Assembly (NCBI RefSeq): GCF_028807635.1
Contig: NZ_JARBAX010000001.1
Location: 62,001-126,000 of the forward strand
Direction of reading: 5' to 3'
DNA: 64,000 nucleotides
DNA from: Streptomyces spiramyceticus
GTDB taxonomy: Bacteria > Actinomycetota > Actinomycetes > Streptomycetales > Streptomycetaceae
In this document: positions 60,656 through 64,000 of the stretch, one piece after another
Layout of the letters: each line of letters begins with the position of its first letter
Numbering within the stretch: position 1 is the first letter of the stretch
Translations under genes and position numbers: made by a program
Notes under the pieces: model-generated
What the model saw: the letters and a program-made list of their open reading frames with translations, nothing else
Database searches by the model: none
What the model was told of the DNA's origin: nothing

Positions 60656-61249
60656 ATGGCAGACGACGACTTCGCAAGTGTGCTGACCGCCGTGGGACCG
60701 CGCCTGCGGGCGCTGCGCCGGGAACGCGGCACCACCCTGGCCCAGCTGAGCGAGACCACCGGAATCTCGCTCAGTACGCTCTCGCGCCTGGAGTCCGGGC
60801 AGCGCAAACCGACCCTGGAGCTCCTGCTGCCCCTGGCGAGGGCCCACGGCGTACAACTGGACGTACTCGTGGACGCGCCGGCGACCGGCGATCCCCGCAT
60901 CCACCCACGCCCGTTCACGCGCCACGGCATGACCTTCATCCCGCTGACCCGCCAACGCGGCGGCCTGGTCGCGTACAAGCAGGTCATGCCTCCGGGTCAC
61001 GGCGGAAGCGGGGAGCTCGAACAGCGGGTGCACGAGGGTTACGAGTGGCTGTACGTCCTCGCGGGCCGGCTGCGGCTCGTCCTGGGCGAGCACGACTTCG
61101 TCCTCACGGCCGGGGAAGTCGCCGAGTTCGACACCCGCACGCCGCACGCCTGGGCCAACGCGGGCCCGGAGCCGGTCGAATTCCTCAGCCTGTTCGGACA
61201 GCAGGGCGAGCGGATGCACGTACGCGCCCGCCCCGCTGCAGGCAAGTGA
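60656..61249 (+). CDS. XRE family regulator with C-terminal cupin domain
   Basis: A 197-residue regulator. The N-terminal helix-turn-helix is LRALRRERGTTLAQLSETTGISLSTLSRLESGQRKPTLELLLPLARAHGV. The C-terminal cupin has HEGYEWLYVLAGRLRLVLGEHDFVLTAGEVAEFDTRTPHAW, holding the two conserved metal/ligand-binding motifs. It probably controls itself and the divergent oxidoreductase/methyltransferase gene through the dyads between them. ATG at 60656. Confidence 0.9.
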   Translation: MADDDFASVLTAVGPRLRALRRERGTTLAQLSETTGISLSTLSRLESGQRKPTLELLLPLARAHGVQLDVLVDAPATGDPRIHPRPFTRHGMTFIPLTRQRGGLVAYKQVMPPGHGGSGELEQRVHEGYEWLYVLAGRLRLVLGEHDFVLTAGEVAEFDTRTPHAWANAGPEPVEFLSLFGQQGERMHVRARPAAGK

Positions 61250-61346
61250 CCCGCAGGTGAATCGGCCATTGTGCGGTCGGTGACCCGCGGCGGCACAGTG
61301 GAGGTACGGACGAAATCCGTACCAGAGGAACTCAAGGGACTCAGCC

Positions 61347-62000
61347 GTGAAGGACGACGACACGCTGCGGACCTACCGCGGCAAACGGCACTTCGACACG
61401 ACCTCGGAGCCACGCGGCGACGGCGAGCAGGCGGGCGGCGCCCCGCGCTTCGTCGTGCAGATCCATGACGCGCGCCGCATGCACTTCGACTTCCGGCTGG
61501 AAGTGGACGGCGTACTGAAGTCGTGGGCCGTACCGCGCGGCCCGTCGGAGAACCCGCACGACAAGCGGCTGGCCGTGCCGACGGAGGACCATCCGCTGGA
61601 GTACCGCGAGTTCGAGGGCGTCATTCCGAGCGGCGAGTACGGCGGCGGCACGGTCATCGTCTGGGACCAGGGCACGTACGAGCCGCTCAGCCACGACCGG
61701 CGGGGCAGGCCCGTACCGTTCGACGAATCCCTGGAGAAGGGGCACGCCACCTTCCGGCTCGACGGGACCAAGCTGCACGGCGAGTTCGCCCTCACCCGCT
61801 TCCGGGGCGGCCACGAGGGCGACGAGCCCGGCGAGGAAGCGTGGCTGCTGATCAAGGCCGACGACAAGCGGGCCGTCCACGGCAAGCCCGGTACGCCGGA
61901 CCCGCACCGCGCCCGTTCGGCCCGTACGGGGCGCACCCTGCGCCAGGTCGCCGCCGAGGAACCGGCAGACCTGCCGCGAGAACTGGGAGAACCGTCATGA
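61347..62000 (+). CDS. LigD-type 3'-phosphoesterase (DNA polymerase LigD N-terminal domain)
   Basis: A 217-residue stand-alone PE domain that cleans 3' ends during non-homologous end joining. The active-site signature is FVVQIHDARRMHFDFRLEVDGVLKSWAVPRGPS, with the metal His/His/Asp set (about residues 40-50), and LEYREFEGVIPSGEYGGG follows. The GTG at 61347 has only a weak ribosome site. Its stop overlaps the next gene as ATGA, coupling it to an HhH repair-like protein. No Ku or ligase domain is nearby. Confidence 0.9.
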   Translation: MKDDDTLRTYRGKRHFDTTSEPRGDGEQAGGAPRFVVQIHDARRMHFDFRLEVDGVLKSWAVPRGPSENPHDKRLAVPTEDHPLEYREFEGVIPSGEYGGGTVIVWDQGTYEPLSHDRRGRPVPFDESLEKGHATFRLDGTKLHGEFALTRFRGGHEGDEPGEEAWLLIKADDKRAVHGKPGTPDPHRARSARTGRTLRQVAAEEPADLPRELGEPS

Positions 62001-62647
62001 CCGACCGCGAGGACCGCAAGACGGTGGAAGCCCTGCTCGACGAGTACGGCAAGACCTACGCCGACGAGGCGGGCATCCGACTGCGCGACACCCCCCAGCC
62101 CCTCTACCAGCTCCTCGTCCTGAGCCATCTCCTCAGCGCCCGCATCCGGGCATCCGTGGCGGTGGCCGCGGCACGTGCGCTGTTCGAACACGGCATGCGC
62201 ACTCCGCGCAAGATGGCCGACGCGACCTGGCAGCAGCGCGTCGACGCCCTCGGCGAGGGCGGCTACCGGCGCTACGACGAACGGACCGCGACCCAGCTCG
62301 GCGACGCGGCGCAACTGCTGCTGGACGAGTACGGCGGCGACCTGCGCCGCCTGCGCGAGGAGGCCGACGGCGATCTCGACGAGCTGCGGACAAGGCTGCG
62401 CCGGGCCCCGGGCATGGGCCCGGCCGGTGCGGACATCTTCCTGCGCGAGGCGCAGGCCGTGTGGCCGGAGGCGGCGCCGTACATCGACGGCAAGGCACTT
62501 CAGGGCGCGGAACGCCTCGGCCTGCCCAAGTCGCCGGACAAGCTGGCTGCCCTGGCGGACGACCGCGGCCCGGCCGTGCTGGCGGCGGCGCTGGTGCGGG
62601 CGGCGCTGGACAAGGAAGTCGTGGCGGAGGTACGGGAACGCGTCTGA
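61997..62647 (+). CDS. HhH-GPD-like (endonuclease III superfamily) protein
   Basis: A 216-residue all-helical protein with the endonuclease III fold pattern: YQLLVLSHLLSARIRASVAVAAARALF, then the hairpin-helix-hairpin LRRAPGMGPAGADIFL (about 133-148) and an aspartate in PYIDGKAL at the catalytic Asp position. The hairpin lacks the lysine of bifunctional glycosylases, and there is no iron-sulfur cysteine set. It may be a monofunctional glycosylase or a DNA-binding relative. ATGA overlap with the LigD-like gene suggests a shared repair role. Confidence 0.75.
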   Translation: MTDREDRKTVEALLDEYGKTYADEAGIRLRDTPQPLYQLLVLSHLLSARIRASVAVAAARALFEHGMRTPRKMADATWQQRVDALGEGGYRRYDERTATQLGDAAQLLLDEYGGDLRRLREEADGDLDELRTRLRRAPGMGPAGADIFLREAQAVWPEAAPYIDGKALQGAERLGLPKSPDKLAALADDRGPAVLAAALVRAALDKEVVAEVRERV

Positions 62648-62771
62648 CGCGGACCGCAAGCAGGAGTGGCAGTAACCGACATGCGAGGGCCGAGCCGAGG
62701 GCTTGAAGTTGTCATGATCACGATGCTAACTTCAAAGCTGAAACTCTGTCAGGTTTGGAGTCGGAGGCCCG

Positions 62772-64000
62772 GTGAGCACGAGCCCGAAGCCGCACGCTGT
62801 CGGACCGGCGCACCGGCTGAGCCGGTGGCGTACGACCGCCGTCGTCACCGCCCTCGCCCTGCTGGGCATCGCCGCCCCCGCGGCGGCGCAGGACTCGACC
62901 CCCACGCCCGCCCCCGAGCCGTACCTCGTGGGCCGCGGGATCGCCGACGCGACCGGAGAAGTGGCCGCGACGGGGATGATGGGGTACGGCCGGACCGACC
63001 AGGTCGCCGAGGGGCTGCACACGAGGCTGCGTTCGCGGTCGTTCGTCATCGTCGACCGGGCGACCGGCAGACGCGTGCTGCTCATCGTCGCCGACTCACC
63101 GATGATCTTCGAGAGCGTGCACCAGCGGGTGCTGAAACGGCTGGCCGAGCGCTACGGCGACCTCTACACCGAGCAGAACGTGCTGATCACGGCAACACAC
63201 TCGCACTCGGGGCCCGGTGGTTACTCGCACCACCTGCTCTACAACCTCACGACGAAGGGCTACCACGAGAAGACCTTCGCGGCCATCACGGACGGCATGG
63301 TGGAGTCGGTGACGCGCGCGCAGGCCGACCTCGCGCCCGCGTCGCTGACCCTCACCCACGGCGAGCTGCACAATGCCAACGTCAACCGCTCCAGGGCCGC
63401 GTTCGACAACAACCGGCGGGACAAGGAGTTCTTCCCCGAGGGTCGCGATCCGCAGACCTCACTGCTGCGCATTGAGCGGGGCGGCCGCCCGGTGGGCGCG
63501 ATCAACTGGTTCCCCACCCACAACACCTCGATGACCGGCGAGAACAAGCTGATCAATTCGGACAACAAGGGGTACGCCGCCTACCGGTGGGAGCGCGAGA
63601 GTGCCCACGTCGACTACCTCGCCGACGCCGAACCGGACTTCGTCTCCGCCTTCGCACAGACCAACGCCGGCGACATGTCCCCGAACATCGCGCTCAAACC
63701 GGCAGACGAGCTGCCCGCCACAGAGTTCGAGAGCACCCGCGAGATCGGACTCCGCCAGTACGACGCGGCACACGACCAGCTCGACGACACGGGACAGCGG
63801 CTCGACGGGGCGGTCGACTCCCGGCTCACCTACGTCGACCTGGCGAACACCACGGTCGGCCCGGCGTTCACCGGCGACGGCAGGGAGCACCGCACCTGCA
63901 AGCCGGCGATCGGCGCCGCCATGGCCGCGGGCAGCACCGAGGACGGTCCGGCCTTCCCGGTCTTCAAGGAGGGCGAGAACCCGGTGTGGGACGCGGTCTC
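62772..64000 (+). CDS. neutral/alkaline ceramidase, secreted (3' end outside window)
   Basis: The first 409 residues of a secreted ceramidase that splits ceramide into sphingosine and fatty acid. A signal peptide (RWRTTAVVTALALLGIAAPAAAQ) precedes the domain GRGIADATGEVAATGMMGYGRTDQVAEGLHTRLRSRSF. Zinc ligands are in HTRLRSRSF and THSHSGPGGYSHH (about 143-155), and the catalytic serine motif is NAGDMSPN (about 299-306). It continues past the window end at ENPVWDAVS. The GTG at 62772 follows GGAGG. A truncated relative lies at 49088-50024. Confidence 0.9.
   Translation, partial: MSTSPKPHAVGPAHRLSRWRTTAVVTALALLGIAAPAAAQDSTPTPAPEPYLVGRGIADATGEVAATGMMGYGRTDQVAEGLHTRLRSRSFVIVDRATGRRVLLIVADSPMIFESVHQRVLKRLAERYGDLYTEQNVLITATHSHSGPGGYSHHLLYNLTTKGYHEKTFAAITDGMVESVTRAQADLAPASLTLTHGELHNANVNRSRAAFDNNRRDKEFFPEGRDPQTSLLRIERGGRPVGAINWFPTHNTSMTGENKLINSDNKGYAAYRWERESAHVDYLADAEPDFVSAFAQTNAGDMSPNIALKPADELPATEFESTREIGLRQYDAAHDQLDDTGQRLDGAVDSRLTYVDLANTTVGPAFTGDGREHRTCKPAIGAAMAAGSTEDGPAFPVFKEGENPVWDAV

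Noticed and set aside
1-64000. tRNA, rRNA, insertion sequence or phage attachment site
   Set aside because: No cloverleaf with a plausible anticodon arm, no rRNA-like conserved block, and no transposase or integrase motif was seen on either strand, although short elements could be missed by eye.

Overview
The window is high-GC actinobacterial chromosome and most likely Streptomyces. Third codon positions are almost all G or C, GTG and TTG starts are common, and many genes overlap by ATGA or GTGA. The content is also typical of that genus: DUF5134/M56 and LVIVD/DUF305 pairs, AfsR/LuxR-like large regulators, and many TetR, PadR, Lrp and XRE regulators. I see no rRNA, tRNA, CRISPR array, transposase or phage gene.

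Layout. 1-9 kb: a minus-strand threonine aldolase/SDR/DUF6421 run, a hydrolase plus LLM flavoprotein pair facing a PadR regulator across a palindrome, then GDPD, GNAT, VOC and TetR genes. 8-18 kb: DUF5134, M56 peptidase, PAP2 phosphatase followed by a decayed HAD-hydrolase start, TetR, secreted LVIVD and DUF305 proteins, an FprA-type reductase, an 0.8-kb gene-poor stretch and a secreted subtilase. 18-21 kb: a large ATP-binding LuxR-type regulator.

20.9-42.4 kb is the centrepiece: one minus-strand run of ten tightly packed genes. It reads from a giant ER-KS-AT-ACP-KR synthase and a KS-AT-DH-PPTase synthase, through a free ACP, an alpha/beta hydrolase, a GT1 glycosyltransferase, a GT2-like/methyltransferase fusion, a degenerate GHMP kinase-like protein and a secreted phosphoesterase, to an MFS transporter and a membrane-anchored TolB-like protein. 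The ACP motif (DSIKR), the nitropropane-dioxygenase-type enoyl reductase and the built-in phosphopantetheinyl transferase match the polyunsaturated-fatty-acid synthase (Pfa) logic. I infer an iterative lipid or polyene synthase whose product is glycosylated, methylated and exported. A divergent LysR gene with a TTA codon (bldA control) lies across a 384-bp repeat-rich promoter region and is the probable regulator.

43.8-46.6 kb: a secreted protein sharing its C-terminal Ig-like domain with the phosphoesterase of the lipid operon, and an ArsR/Old Yellow Enzyme divergent pair with a clear operator. 46.6-50.3 kb is a decay zone: a truncated arabinofuranosidase, a multiply frameshifted winged-helix protein, and a ceramidase and a TetR gene that have both lost their 5' ends at one junction. 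50.3-64 kb: BNR-repeat protein, uracil-DNA glycosylase, BadF-type sugar kinase, a CbiX-like protein lacking its metal histidines, lactonase, a broken ORF with a hexamer repeat, FUSC exporter, Lrp, HAD hydrolase, a thioredoxin-reductase-like/methyltransferase fusion opposite an XRE-cupin regulator, a LigD-type 3'-phosphoesterase with an HhH protein, and the start of an apparently intact neutral ceramidase cut by the window end.
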